From Homalodisca vitripennis (taxonomy: Eukaryota > Arthropoda > Insecta > Hemiptera > Cicadellidae), in assembly GCF_021130785.1 (NCBI RefSeq), contig NC_060215.1, positions 64,484,501-64,548,500 on the forward strand: a DNA stretch of 64,000 nt, in the 5' to 3' direction. This document shows, in pieces, positions 32,490 through 44,492 of this stretch. The position numbers and the translations under genes are program-made. The notes beneath the pieces are model-generated. The model saw only the letters and a list, made by a program, of their open reading frames with translations, was not told the DNA's origin and made no database searches. The number at the start of each line of letters is the position of its first letter. Position 1 is the stretch's first letter.

Positions 32490-33545
32490 ACAATATGGTG
32501 CACCAATGTGAAATGAAATGAAGTGAAATAAAACATTTCTTTATTTGAGGCGAAATAAGGGCCTCATGGCCCTTTCTTACATTTAACCTCATATAGAAGC
32601 TAGAACAAAATATTCTTATTTTTTTAAATAATAATAAAACTAAATAGTTTGCTGTAAACAGTTTAAATATGAATAACAAAAAGTAAAACTTTATTGAAGA
32701 ATATAAACCAACAAAAATGTATAATGATTAAAAAGGTATATAAACATATTTATAAACACATACTCACACAAAATAATAACATATACTTGTATATAATGAA
32801 TATTAGAAACACACTACTCATGCCAGTGCAATCGTAGCGAAAGAGACCTATGCCGACCCCGCCCCAATCATCTGCCCCAGATAGTGCTGCCTCAGCGACA
32901 CTACGAACCGAGGACGACTCTCTAAGGATGTTATGCTACGAGGAAAGGAATTCCACAGACGACATGCCGTTACTACAAAAGACTTGTCATATACAGCAGT
33001 TCTGTGCAACGGCATGCGGAGCACAGACGAACCAGAGCGAGTTCTATCCACACCACTTTTAGAGACAAATTGGAAATCGTTTAAGAAATAATTCGGAAAG
33101 CCAGAATTTAAAATTGAATGGACCAATGTTAAGATTTTTATTGATCTGAGGTCATTTAACTTACAGATCTTTGAATTAATATAATAGGGCGTTATATGCT
33201 CATCCCTCCTGAGATCAAATGCATATCTCATACAATAATTTTGGGTTCTCTGGAGTTTTTCACCCAGATCCACAGTCATGTCGTTCATCACACTGTTACA
33301 GTAAGAAAAATGAGGCAGTATGAGTACTTTAACCAACAACAGTTTTATGTGAAGCGGCAAAAATCTCTGCAGTTTTTCAGGGAATGTATTGATGCAAAAA
33401 CCTTCTTACAACTCTCTGTCACTGTATCAGTTCAGCTAAGAGTAAAATTTGTTGACAGTCCTAAGTTCTTAACTTTATCGTAATAAGGTAGTACATGTGG
33501 CCGAGTAGAAGAGAACATTGCTACTCTTTTGTATTTTTGAGAGCT
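32490..33545 (-). mobile_element. 5'-truncated LINE inserted in BEL/Pao gag
   Basis: The minus strand encodes YDKVKNLGLSTNFTLS-stop-TDTVTE, then LHIKLLLVKVLILPHFSYCN and LQRTQNYCMRYAFDLRRDEH, then YKSFVVTACRLWNSFPRSIT and PRFVVSLRQHYL (32848-33540). This is the C-terminal part of a Jockey/CR1-type RT. The 3' end has GAGGCCCTTATTTCGCC, then AATAAAG, and a tail of CATTT-type repeats near 32505-32530. It splits gag of the BEL/Pao relic. I could not define the target duplication with confidence. Confidence 0.7.
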
Positions 33546-34460
33546 AAGTCTTGTTTGGAGAATACTTGGTTTCTTAAAATGCGTGGATTGTGAAAAATAT
33601 TGTTGAAAAAACATTAACAAAATTTGCCGCCTCTAAGTGATAGCCGCCTCAGTCTCAAGAAACTTAATGAACTCGTCTATGTTAAAGATTTCTTTTGAGT
33701 TTTCTCGTCAGTGTTCAAATTCAGATCTAATTTCTTGGTCAAACTTTCTTAGCATGTGTACAGTGAGAATCAAACTCTCTTTTGAGATATCATTACCTAA
33801 CGGTTTCAAGGCTTAAGCCTTTTTATTGTAAGAGTTGAGAAACGCAGGCATGTTTTTCACTGAAGGGGCATTAATTTCATGCGGCTCTAGTATATTGTTA
33901 ACATGTAATAAAATAAGAAACCTTGAATTATGGTAACGTTTAAAAATGGTCGGTCAAGCTATAAAATAATTAGCGTCGGTAAGCGGCAAAGATTTAATCA
34001 TAATTAGCGGCTCATCATACAGGCAAGACAGTACGTAAGTGAAATTTTCAACGTTAGGAATACTTTCATTTTTATTTACAGTATTTTCAAACAAACTGTG
34101 AAATGCAACCCAGGTTCTGGTTTGGCCATTGAAAGTAGGTAAATTCAGTTTAGGCAATTTCACAGAGAGTGCAGAGGCGTTAGCCGATTGAGATGTGTTT
34201 AAGTTACTTTAGTCAGCTGAGTCGATAACAGATGGCAACAATATATTGGTGTCGGTTTGAATTGACACAAAACAATCTGAAATAGCTGCTTGTAGTTTCA
34301 TAACTAATTGGTCATCAATGTCGTCAAGGAGAGGTGAAGTACTACAAAGTTTAGAAACTAATTTCTCGAGCTCGATATATTTATTACTTGTGGTAAGTAA
34401 TAACATTTGAAGCTTAGACGTCTGGTGTTCTGTAACGGTGTCCGTAGCAGCTTAAGTCAC
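33546..34460 (-). pseudogene. BEL/Pao gag N-terminal part (DUF1759-like)
   Basis: NKYIELEKLVSKLCSTSPLL and DDIDDQLVMKLQAAISDCF (34209-34406) are the usual gag start. KLPKLNLPTFNGQTRTWVAF, then HSLFENTVNKNESIPNVENF and YVLSCLYDEPLIMIKSLPLT (33954-34163), match the DUF1759 gag domain (P..F.G....W..F...F). Broken frames at 33650-33830 continue to the LINE insertion (STHFKKPSILQTRLSS). Confidence 0.75.
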
Positions 34461-36409
34461 AACTTGACCTACTATATAGACGAGACTGTATAAGTCCAGC
34501 TTGCCGCACAAAAGTAGTGAACCTCATTTTGCAAATTATTTTATTTTCCTCTTATTTCAGAAAAATAATTGGAAAATTATCCTACAAGGGACAAAAAGTT
34601 TATTTGTAAAACATTTTTTAACACAGTTCTAGTATAAGTAGCACTAATTTATTATCAGTTTGGCGTATTTATTTTTAACTCAATAAAGGATGTTCTGTTT
34701 GAAATAAAATGCAGTTTAATCTTCCTTCTGATATATTTTTATTCTTAGTAACAGAATAAAATGTGACGTAGAGTTGCTTTTATCAGTTGACAAAAAATAT
34801 TATTTCTTCGTTCAACATAATTTAACTATTTATTAGAAACCTAAATACGTATGAAATAAACTATAAATTCAAGAAGACTCAAAATAAATTAAATATCCAC
34901 TCAAAATTCAAGAACAATTAAAATCAATTTAATTAAACGACGACAATATAGTATTAAAACGTATTTTCAATCATTTTCCATACAAATTCTCTAATCCTAG
35001 TAAATAATCTAAAACTACCAAACAACTCGTCCTGAGAAACCTGACTTGTACATCATATAGCATGCACCTTTTTAATACGTGTCTCCCTAAATCAGAAACA
35101 CACTGACGAGTCTAACAAATACGGAATTCACTGGACAAGGATATGTACGACGTAAGAGTTTCGACTGAATAAGACCTTATTACGAACTTACTTGTTTTAT
35201 ATTCTATGTTGCCGGGCAATTGTGCCATTATACTTGTCACAGGTTATGTATACCTGTCTAAGCAGAGACCTTAACAGGACTTAAAAGTTTTTTCTTTTGT
35301 TTAAAAATCCTAACTTGTATTTACAATTTTTTATCTCTAGTTATTTTTGTAACAATCTGGCTATCTTTACTCAACCTATAACGAGTAAGCCGCAATAAAC
35401 AATTTATTTTAAAACATGTATTGTAACACATTAGGCACAGAGTTAGGTGATTTTGTAGCACCTAATTTTGTAAAAAATATGATTATTGGGAATTATAAGA
35501 AATTAGGATTAGGCGTATTTTTCTTCTATCCTTCTTTCTGTTGTTTTTTGTAAATTAATAATACCCACCTGACGGAGAGGATAGGTTCCAAACCTCCAAA
35601 CGTTGTGTTATACCTTTTGTAATATATAACGATCGCAAATGTCCGAAATCCTATTATTTTTTCAAACTTCCCATTTTCAATAAAAAACTTTAAACAAAGA
35701 ATATTAGGTGCGACATAACACATGTCAGTCAATAGTCATTCCATTTTAATGTGACATTCATACTTCAAAAAATGTTTGTTTGCAATAAAAACCTTTTATC
35801 ATTACCTCAACATTGCCGGTTGGGTTGCATGCATATGTGAATGGTGTGGGTAAAAATTTGTTACGTACAGCTAGTTATTTCGTTGACACGTAGATTACGG
35901 TACTGTACAAAATCGTTTGTTTCAAGTTTTAATCTATTTAACCTCATAGTAATTAACTCATTTTAATAATTAAATTTAAAACGTTGTATATTTTATTATG
36001 ATCAGAGCTTAATCGATATAACGTATTAAATACTTTTCTTTCTTTTATTTATAATCTCCAATTCTTTTTTCCGCAACAAAATAAGACGCAACAACTATGT
36101 CTCATAATGTAACCGATTTTAGCGTTGGATGATATAATATTACCTATCATAGACTTTTTAATGTACCCACACAGTTCACACACTCTTTATTCATTATAAT
36201 ATAAGGTCGCAATTCATTGTTCCAATGCACCTTGCAGGGTACCCGTTGCATAATTGTTCCTTCAATAACTGAGTCTAATTCGATTGTTCAATAAATATCT
36301 TGTTTTTCACTGTGAACTAAAGGTAATTTATTTATTTACATTTCCACGGTATAACCATTTTGCAAAATTACAATACTTAAGATGACTAGTAATAAACAGT
36401 AATAAATTC
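34461..36409. other. No gene recognised
   Basis: Nearly 2 kb of A+T-rich sequence. The part next to gag may include the BEL/Pao leader or 5' LTR, but I could not match it to another copy. A short minus-strand frame at 35526-35732 has no recognisable product. Confidence 0.45.
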
Positions 36410-36675
36410 TCATAAAAAAAGTATAGTATGAAAAATCAAGTTCAGCAATTGACCATGCCTACGAAATAGTGAAATAAACAGATATAACAAGATAAAACGA
36501 AAACAATGTGAAACATAACGAAAGTGGTACCAATAACAATAGTGCAATAACAATAACAAGTAGTGATATAACAAGTAATAAAAAATAATAATACAACAAT
36601 AACAATAATGATAACAGTAATAGACTAAATCATCAAAGATAACAATGGAGTAACTATTGTAATACTGTGCAGGAC

Positions 36676-39490
36676 TCGGCAAGCTCACTCTGACTCAAAT
36701 GTCTCCAGCCTCACTGTCAACACAGCACGTCTCAAAGCTCCCAGTCGATTGCAGAAAAAGTCTACTTCACTGCACACCTCGTTGCCAAGCCGAAGTATTC
36801 TTGGGACAGAGCTGAACTGGAGATAGTTGCGGTTTAAGTGGCTCAGCTCGAAGAGGAGGCGCGACCTTGTGCCAGAAGGGAGACGAAAAGCAATTCGCTC
36901 TAAAAGAGGGGGCGGACTACCACAAAGTTGAGAATCTTATAAAGAAAGACAACATCTGCAACCTCCCTTCTAACGACCAGTGGATGTAGCCGAAGCAAGT
37001 TCAGAGGCCTATCAGGCTCTCTCCAGTGCAAATACCCAAGGAATTTATTTTGCACGTACTGCAGTCTGTCAATGAGGCCCACTTGGTAAGGAGACCAAAC
37101 AACTGAAGCGTACTCGAGCAGCTGGAGGACAAGGGACTTGTAGAGGAGTACAAGAGCATTAGAGCCGAGGCAATGCCTAGCAGTTCTCATAATCAGCCCC
37201 ATCATACCAGACGCTCGGCAGCATAATTGGTCAACATGGAGACTGTAGCCAAAAGAGGAGTCGAGAACTATTCCAAGATCTTTGATGGATGTACAATGAT
37301 CAAGAAGCTTGTCATCAAGGGAGTAGTTGAAATCAATTGAGGAGGTGGTTCTCTTGAATGTCATAAGCTTGGTCTTGCTGGCATTAATGGACATCCCGTT
37401 GCGCTGATACCATTTCGATATACAGTTTAGAGCTTGCTGAAGATGTTCGAAGTCTGCGCTGGAGGACACTTCAAGAAAAAGTTTTATGTCGTCAGCAAAC
37501 AGTAAGAAAGGAACTTTGGTGACCTCCTTGATGTCATTAATAAATATGGAAAATAAAAGCGGGCCAAGGTGGGAGCTCTGAGGCACACCAGAAGATGGGA
37601 CAAAGGCGTCAGAAGTCTGATTTGCAAAGCGAACCACCAGCTTGCGCTCGGTAAGATAGCTACGGAACCATGCCTGCATAGTTCCCAAGACACCATAGCC
37701 CTCAAGTTTATTAAGTAGGTGATTGTGGCTGATCCTGTCGAACGCCTTGCTAAAATCAATGTAAACAGCATCAACTTGGCGCCTACGACTGAAAGCCTCA
37801 AGAACATAACTTTGGAATACGAGAAGATTAGTCACGGTGGATCTCCCCGCCATGAAGTCATGCTGTTCTTCAATGATGATGTTCTTAAAGTACGGCTGAA
37901 GGATGTCCAGTACCAAACCCTCGAATACCTTGCCCAACACTGAGAGGATCACAATCGGCCGGTAATTAGTTATGTTCTGTCTGTCACCAGATTTGAAAAT
38001 GGGTACGACGTAACCCTCCTTCAGGATTTCAGGAAAGACTTCATTGGCCAGGCTCAGGTTAAACAAAAAGAGAAGGATGGGGGCTAATTCGGCGCGGCAA
38101 TGCTTCAGGACTCCAGGAGTAATGTTATCTGGGCCGCATCCCTTAGAAGCGTCGAGAGCTTTCAGCCTTTTATTGATTGCTTCAGCAGTAACTAAGACCT
38201 CGGAAAAGGTAAAAGGAGTCTCATATGCCTTTGTTGGTGGTGAACTGTTGTCAGCAGGCGCATACACCGAAGAGAAGAATGTGCTGAACATATTACACAT
38301 CGTTCCTGGATGGGAAGACACTGAGTCACCGAAGTTCATCTCACTCGGAACTGAAGATTTTCGTCTTAAATCGTTGACAAAGCTCCAAAAGACTTTTACA
38401 TTAGAAGAGATAGCTGAGTCAACAAAGTGGACGTAGTTAGCCTTAGAAGCTCTAGAAAGGATCTTACATTGATCACGCACACTGCTAAATGCACAGTAGT
38501 CGAAGTCCGTGAGGGTTTTCTTATATTGTGCATGCAATATTTTCTTGAGGACAACCATGTCTTTTAACTCCTTGGTAAACCATTTTGGAAACGGGGAGCT
38601 CCCAACTCTCTTCAAGGGGGAATTCAATTTTATACAGTTACCGAGTTGAGAGCAGAAACTGGAAAAGACACAGTTCACATCTTTGCAGTCGTAGTCAATA
38701 ACAATTGCGCCGCCCAAGATTTCATTCTTGACATTCTCGAGGTTACATTTCCTCGTATCGTGAACATATTGTGGGCGTTGAATAAGGGGATTTATACTGC
38801 CCATGGTGCCTGTGAAACAAAGGGGAGGATGATAGTCTTCGAATGGCAGAAGAGGATCACTAGCGAAAGTGACAGAGAAATCTCGCCGAGTGGCAAACAC
38901 TAGGTCTAACTGAACTCCTCTTCCATTCAGAACTCCACTCATCTGCCTAATGCCAAGCGACGAGGCCATATCCAAGACGGTTCTGTGTGAGGCAGAAGCA
39001 GCCTGTGGAGTGTCCGACACCCAGTTGAAATCAGGAAGATTGAAGTCCCCAATTATAAGGATAGATTGAAATTCTCTAGAGGTTGCAATGATCTCATCAA
39101 GCATAGCAGAGAAATTAATATAATCTTGAGAGGATGAGTGAGGAGGTATGTAGACGCCACAAACAAGGAGCCTAGTAGAATTGTCAAACTTCAATTCCAC
39201 AAATAGAGCTTCACAAACTGAATTAGCGTATAATATTTCATTGGACTGAAATTTATTGCAAACTGCTACTAAACCCCCACCACCGTCCCCCTTGCGGCTG
39301 GTAAGCTCCGATCTGTCTTTGCGATATATAGTGTGATGAGTGAAGCCCAGCTCAGAAGAAGCAACGTGTTGATTTAGGTTTGTCTCCGTAAATATAATTA
39401 TGTCATAGACGCATTGAAGCAAATTTTCAGATAAAGTGTGAGTCTTCTAGCGAATGCCATTTACGTTCTGATACAGTCCTGTAAGTGTAT
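36676..39490 (-). pseudogene. LINE ORF2, endonuclease and reverse transcriptase
   Basis: The 840-codon frame starts at 39422 with DIIIFTETNLN (endonuclease Glu), then GDFNLPDFNW and EDYHPP (Tyr where SDHxP has His). RT blocks follow: KSGDRQNITNYRPIVILSV, VYIDFSKAFDRI (catalytic Asp), GVPQSSHLGPLLF (Ser instead of Gly in the PQG motif) and FLLFADDIKLF, with FADD at about residue 641. Upstream the same frame reads LYQNVNGIR, a TAG at about 39450, then KTHTLSENL. This is the true endonuclease N-terminus broken by one stop. At 36900 a single-base shift restores PPPLLERIAFRLPSGTRS to the end of the domain at 36676. It copies the element by target-primed reverse transcription; this copy is disabled by few changes. 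Confidence 0.85.
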
Positions 39491-39508
39491 AGGGTTTACC
39501 GTGGGAAG

Positions 39509-40138
39509 CTACTCGTTTTTTGACTGCATAATCTTAGGAATACCATTTAAGTATCTTATGGTCAAGTTTACTTCACCTTCCTTCAAACGGCGTGATAGTT
39601 CCTTCCTCAAGGGATCCAGATGGGCCAACTCCTGCTTAGTCTTGTCTCTGGCCAAACTTATGTTTGAGAAGTCTGAACCTAGTCCTCGAATGACATCTTT
39701 AGTGCAAGCTTTCAAAATCTTGTTAACTCTTTCTGCGCAACCAATAATAATCTTAAGAGGTCTGGGTTTTGAAGCTGATCCTTTACCCACACGAAAAAAT
39801 CTCAAGCTGCTCGAATTGCTGTTTGGGTCTGCTGATGACAAAATAGCCTCAATATTACGCTTGTCACGTTTTTCATTTGGATTTGTCATAAGGCTTTCAG
39901 GTAGGCCAAATATCATTATATTTTTCGAGCGTAACAACCTCTCATTCACCTCCTCAACAACAAGACTTACGTCAACTTGACTGCTGCCTGCCAGAGACTT
40001 TGCGCTTCCTACGTTAGAAGCAATTCCAGATTCAATGCTGTCTACTCTGTCTCCTATATCCATGACCCGCTGTTCAACGGTAGAAACACGGGGTTTAAGG
40101 GACGAGAGACTTGTGGTAATCCAACACACGATACACAT
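39509..40138 (-). pseudogene. LINE ORF1, C-terminal two-thirds
   Basis: A 209-codon frame whose first residues are junction sequence. From ITTSLSSLKPRVSTVEQRVM it forms a coiled coil. ERLLRSKNIMIFGLPESL, then SLRFFRVGKGSASKPRPLKI and IIGCAERVNKILKACTKDV, are the RRM-like L1/CR1 ORF1 core. It ends YLNGIPKIMQSKNE-stop, 19 nt before the ORF2 segment. Such proteins bind LINE RNA. The N-terminus (PHD or zinc region) is lost by 5' truncation near 40130. Confidence 0.75.
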
Positions 40139-40162
40139 TAAAAGTTTCTAATGGTTTTCTTT

Positions 40163-40167
<5 letters not shown>

Positions 40168-40222
<55 letters not shown>
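40168..40222. repeat. (AT)n microsatellite
   Basis: Pure AT for about 55 bp, abutting the 5' break of the LINE at 40138. Confidence 0.95.
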
Positions 40223-40225
<3 letters not shown>

Positions 40226-41534
40226 TCGTTATATTATTAAATTCCATCTAATTGAAGAAACTTCAATTTTTTTCCGATAAATTGTATTTTAATACTGTTC
40301 TGGTGTTGTAAGGGAAGAACTAAAAAGCTGCATGGTCAACAATCATCTCAACCTCGCTTTTGTTAACAATAACAGTTGAAGAAAATGAACTAGGTATTTC
40401 CGGTTCCACTTCTCTATGCTTTTTTGCTATTCTTCCATGAGTGATCGTGATCTGTTTGTGTGGTTTGTGGCTGGTGAGAGTGTTGGGTAGTTTGTTTGTT
40501 GCGAGAAGGGATTTCAAAATTGTGTAGGAATTACGGTAAGTAAACAAATTATTTCATTTTACTCTTTCATACGGGATTACCTATTAATGATTTTTCTAAG
40601 CAATACAGGTAATTGGCGTTACAATGAAAGAGATGCTCTTCATGCCGAATAACCTCAAATATATCACAGTCCCATTTTGGTAACAAAATAATGGAATAAC
40701 ACTTTACTCCTTTGTGCGATCTACTCAAAATCAATGAGATAAAAGGTGTCTACCATGCAGTTGTTAGTCGTTCCCTCCTAGAGTTATAAATTGCTAGGCC
40801 TAGGCCTTAAACATTGCAATAGTGAATTTTTGGCATCTTTACCAGGTATATTTAAAAAATTTAGATATAGTTTTTATGTTTACACATGCTGCATACTGTT
40901 TAACCTTTTGCACTTAGTAGGTTATTAAGTATGGATCTTTCACTTAGTTCAACAGCCCCAGCTAGAGACCTGGATGGGTCTGCACCATTGCATAACCATT
41001 TATTTCACTCAGACTCCTATTTAACCCTAGTACTGCACCATGCTAAATTTCTTAGATGGAGTCCAGTTCTGTTTATGTTGCAAACCTGTCTTTAAAAATA
41101 TAATCAGTAAAAAATACTAAACCTGTTTAAACACATTATGACATCAGGTTATTTCCGGACTTTTTTATTTGCCATAAAATGTTTCAGGGTAATTCTCAGT
41201 AATTACTTGGTCAACCCCAAACTTTTTCATATTTTACCACGGTCATAAGGATGTTCTCAGAACGCAAGAAACATATAGTTCAAGCCCCACAAGGCTGTCC
41301 TACAGGTTGCCGAGCGATAAGAAGGTTGAAAGTCCACGCGATAACAGTGGCTTGCGGGAGACGCGCAGAAGGCCAGTTGTGACAGTACCGTTGTGGCTAT
41401 TGGTTCCTCCGATAATCCTTTCTTATGTGACGGGTGTGAGAACACGTTACTTAGTTTCACGGTTTCGAGTGAAGAATCAGGAAAAGTTAAAATGTTTTTT
41501 GTACGAACACAGCATTTTGCAACGCACCAAAGTT
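40223..41534. other. No gene recognised; one possible splice donor
   Basis: A G+C-richer patch at 40410-40535 on the plus strand ends TTACG|GTAAGTAAAC, a strong donor. It could be a 5' non-coding exon of GAR1, whose first coding exon has an acceptor upstream of its ATG, but this is speculative. The minus strand is also open there (40320-40547) with no recognisable product. The remainder is A+T-rich without features. Confidence 0.35.
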
Positions 41535-41985
41535 TGCCCTCTAGAATTTGATATTTTACTGATAGGTACTATCTTGAGGGATGTTTTTCTTTCGTTGACA
41601 TCAGCGCGGGCTTCAGCAGCACCTTCGGCACTCGTCTCAACTCGATAACAACTAATTAATCTGTAGCTCGAAATTTAAGAAAAACATTGTTCATTTGGAT
41701 CAAAATTCTGCTCATTTCAGTATTATTTTTCATTTACGTTTGCAAAGATGGTGCCGCATCCAATGAGGTCATCACGAGGTTGTATCAAGGTCACGTGATG
41801 CCCGATGTGGATGTAGAACATGGAAATATTGCTCCGCGCTTGAACAGTTGTTCCATTTTTTATGTTCTAGAACTTTGTTATTTCTCATTTCCACCCCATC
41901 AAACCTTATATTCTTTTGTTCTGTAGGAGGATTCCAGTAAGTTAATAACGCGAAACTCGTATTTTGTCGCTCCGGCCGATAATGT
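41535..41985. repeat. Dispersed repeat, copy 2 (uninterrupted)
   Basis: Aligns with copy 1 at 13290-15222 from CCTCTAGAATTTGATATTTT to CGCTCCGGCCG at roughly 90 percent identity by eye. At the point where copy 1 carries a 1.47-kb TTAA element, this copy runs straight through (CTTTCGTTGACATCAGCGCG). It keeps CAAAGATGGTG and GGTCACGTGATG. The repeat's identity is unknown. Confidence 0.8.
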
Positions 41986-43299
41986 GACAATTTCCGTCTA
42001 AATACAACGGGAAAAGTATGTAGATTTCACAATTTTGTACAATATAAATTATATCAATATGTTTTTCAACGTTTCTGCATGTACCTCAAAGGGTCACGTT
42101 ATTAAGCTTATAGTCATTATTTTTTGTTTTAAAGGCAATATATTTTTATAAACACAAAGTGAAAGTTTTTTTAACACCACTTTAACTTAATTAAACAGAT
42201 TTTACTCATTTGGGGCCTGCTCAGAACGTGCGAACCATCAGACCGTGTTGCAACGATGGTGAGCGGTCCACTCGCGGCCTTAAATGCAAGATGAAGCCGT
42301 AGTAAATTATATATTGTTATAATATAATGGGTTATGTACCATCAGTTTTTTCATACGAGCTTTGGGTCTCCAATGGCAAGTTTAACGATGAATAGTGTAA
42401 CTTTTAAAATTGCAGTTTAGTAGTAGTGCAGCGAAAAAACCGGTACTTTCTTTCATTGTTAAAGACACAAAACATGGTTATTGTTTGTAAATAATTTGGT
42501 TTATACGTCTGGAGGCAGAATTAAACAAGTTTAAGTTTAATGTAACTCCCATAATTTTAGCTCTATTAGTTAGTTTGTGGTTAACGTTCAAACTCGGGTA
42601 TATATTCTTTTTGATCTGAGAGTAGGCAGACGTTTTCCAACCAGATAGTTTATCGACCAGTGGTGACAGTGTCTATCCAATATTTTATGTATATATATAT
42701 ACATGAAATTAAATGTGATAAGGAAATATATGGTCTTAGTATCATTCAAAAACAGTATTTGTATCGATGTAAACTAATTTTCAAAATACTATATACTTTT
42801 TGTGGTTAGTTTGTCCTTTCTCGCTTTCGTCACAATTTTTTTAAAAGCTTTTTTCAATAGAGTTGCATTTTCTCAGCTCGTTTCGCAAAATGCGATCATA
42901 GCTTAAACCCTGAAGACGGATGTTGTCACCAAAGTAGATCCCATAATCCAAAGTAGATCCCACAATCCAAGCTGAAGAGTATACCATCTTACAGAGTTAG
43001 AAAGCTCTAAAACAACGAACAAACTCCAATCAAAAATATAAATAATGGAAATGCTAGTTAAATAAAATCTCCAGAAAGATCAATTATATTTAGATTTGTT
43101 TAAGTGTAAAATATTAACATGTTTTAGGAGTGTATTATCTAAAGTTATACAATAAAAGAATTGAATAAAAATAAATTTGGTCTGGGAAGTCTGTTTTTAC
43201 TGATAAATAATCCATATTACTTTGTTATTTTCCTTTCATTTGAATTATTTTTGGTTTACTTTCTTGTGGTTACTTATACAAATGGTAATTACAAAATAA
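41986..43299. other. No gene recognised
   Basis: A+T-rich stretch with a short TATA-rich palindrome near 42690-42705 and no coding similarity. Confidence 0.5.
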
Positions 43300-44165
43300 C
43301 TATTATGGCTCTCTGAAGTTCATTCAATTCAGTTTCATTTTAATTTTGATCTTAACACTTGAATTGTCTTGGCTTGATTGCCCTTTTTTTGATGTTTGCT
43401 TCTTATATTCTTTTAACAGTGGAAGATTGGGCCATACGTTCGCCAATGAGCAGGCAAGTGTTTTCTTAGTTACTTTCTCCCAAGCATTCTGCAGATTGAA
43501 AACGTTTTTGAGATTGGCCTCCTTAAGAAACTGAAAAATACTTTTGTCGCTATTCAACACGTTATAAAGAAGACATTTTTTTGTAATTAATTTTAATAAT
43601 CTAAGTTACATTTTTATCCATCAGCTGTAGGATTGCGGTAACATTGGGTGGTAAAAATATTTTAATACAGCCATTACTTGTTTTTAATTCGATTTCATCA
43701 GGCTGTTCAGGGCAATTGTCTAAGATTAATAGGCCTTCTGAGGCCATTTCTTTTCCTTCATGTGTCCTTTAAATGTTTGGACTGCTGGTACAGTTTTGAT
43801 GAAACTCCTGCAAAAGCAAAGATTTCATCATCTAACCACGGCTCTGATTTATATATATTACAGGGAGATTTACATTTTTGAAATCTCTTGGATTTTTAGC
43901 CTTTCCAATAACAAGCAGATCTAGATTATGTTTATCTCACCACTTTTCAAAGTTTTCCGTTTATTTGAAAGATCATCATTCTCTTTCATACAGGCTTTAA
44001 TTTGTTTTTCTTGATATTATGTATGGTTGCCCGTCCCTCACTATACTCTGTCGCTAGCTGTGTGATTGTTGTACAATTTTCAAGTTTATTTACAATCTCA
44101 TTCTTTTCAATTAAAGTTAGTTTTTTATGTTTTAGTTTTTCATTTGACGGAATTTTTAAAATGAA
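43300..44165 (-). pseudogene. Tigger/jerky-like transposase relic
   Basis: The minus strand reads LKHKKLTLIEKNEIVNKLEN, TITQLATEYSEGRATIHNIK (about 44020-44150), a CENP-B-type helix-turn-helix. Then come CNIYKSEPWLDDEIFAF, EGLLILDNCPEQPDEIELK (the second catalytic Asp in LDNCPEQP), NGCIKIFLPPNVTAILQLMD (PPN..LQPMD motif) and FQFLKEANLKNVFNLQNAWE to 43324. The first catalytic block is missing by internal deletion, and stops break the frame. It is a pogo/Tigger superfamily transposase, inactive. Confidence 0.75.
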
Positions 44166-44492
44166 CTAATTAAAAAAGTCATAAAAATACTGATCCCAAT
44201 ATCAGATAATATTCAAACCAGAAATAAAGTCTCATACAATACAACGAATCAAAGAATAATCAAAGAATCAGTCTTTATTACCAATAAGGCACAGATTTAC
44301 ATGCATGAGGTATAGTCAAAAAACGGAAACATGTTGTTCACAATTATCAAAAGGAACTATAAAATTGAGATTGAAAGTACACAAATATGAAAGTTTTGTG
44401 GTTGAAATTTAAGAAAACAACCTTAATTATTTGGTAAATTAGAACTAAATAACAATGTACAGGCAGTGAGAGAAGTGAAAACCTTAGGTTAA

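Larger units (their letters stand above)
28600..34460 (-). mobile_element. BEL/Pao LTR retrotransposon relic, LTRs not found
   Basis: On the minus strand, from high to low coordinates: gag (34460-33545 and 32460-32240, split by a LINE), protease and linker, RT and RNase H (31490-29950), and integrase (29420-28600). This is the BEL/Pao gene order, and each part has signatures of that family. Stops and frameshifts throughout show it is inactive. A LINE was inserted into gag (32490-33545). I could not define LTRs, so the element may be truncated at both ends. Confidence 0.8.
36410..40138 (-). mobile_element. CR1/Jockey-like LINE with near-intact ORF2
   Basis: The best-preserved element of the window. 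On the minus strand a partial ORF1 (40138-39509) is followed by ORF2 with endonuclease and RT (39490-36676) and a TTA/TTG-rich 3' region to about 36410. ORF2 is open for 840 codons and needs only one stop at its start and one frameshift at its end to be accounted for, suggesting a recent insertion. The 5' end is cut within ORF1 next to an (AT)n tract. No target duplication was found. Confidence 0.75.

Noticed and set aside
36410..36688. Minus-strand 92-codon Tyr/Leu-rich frame as a membrane protein
   Set aside because: It is the TTA/TTG-repeat 3' region of the adjacent LINE. The apparent transmembrane composition comes from the repeat.
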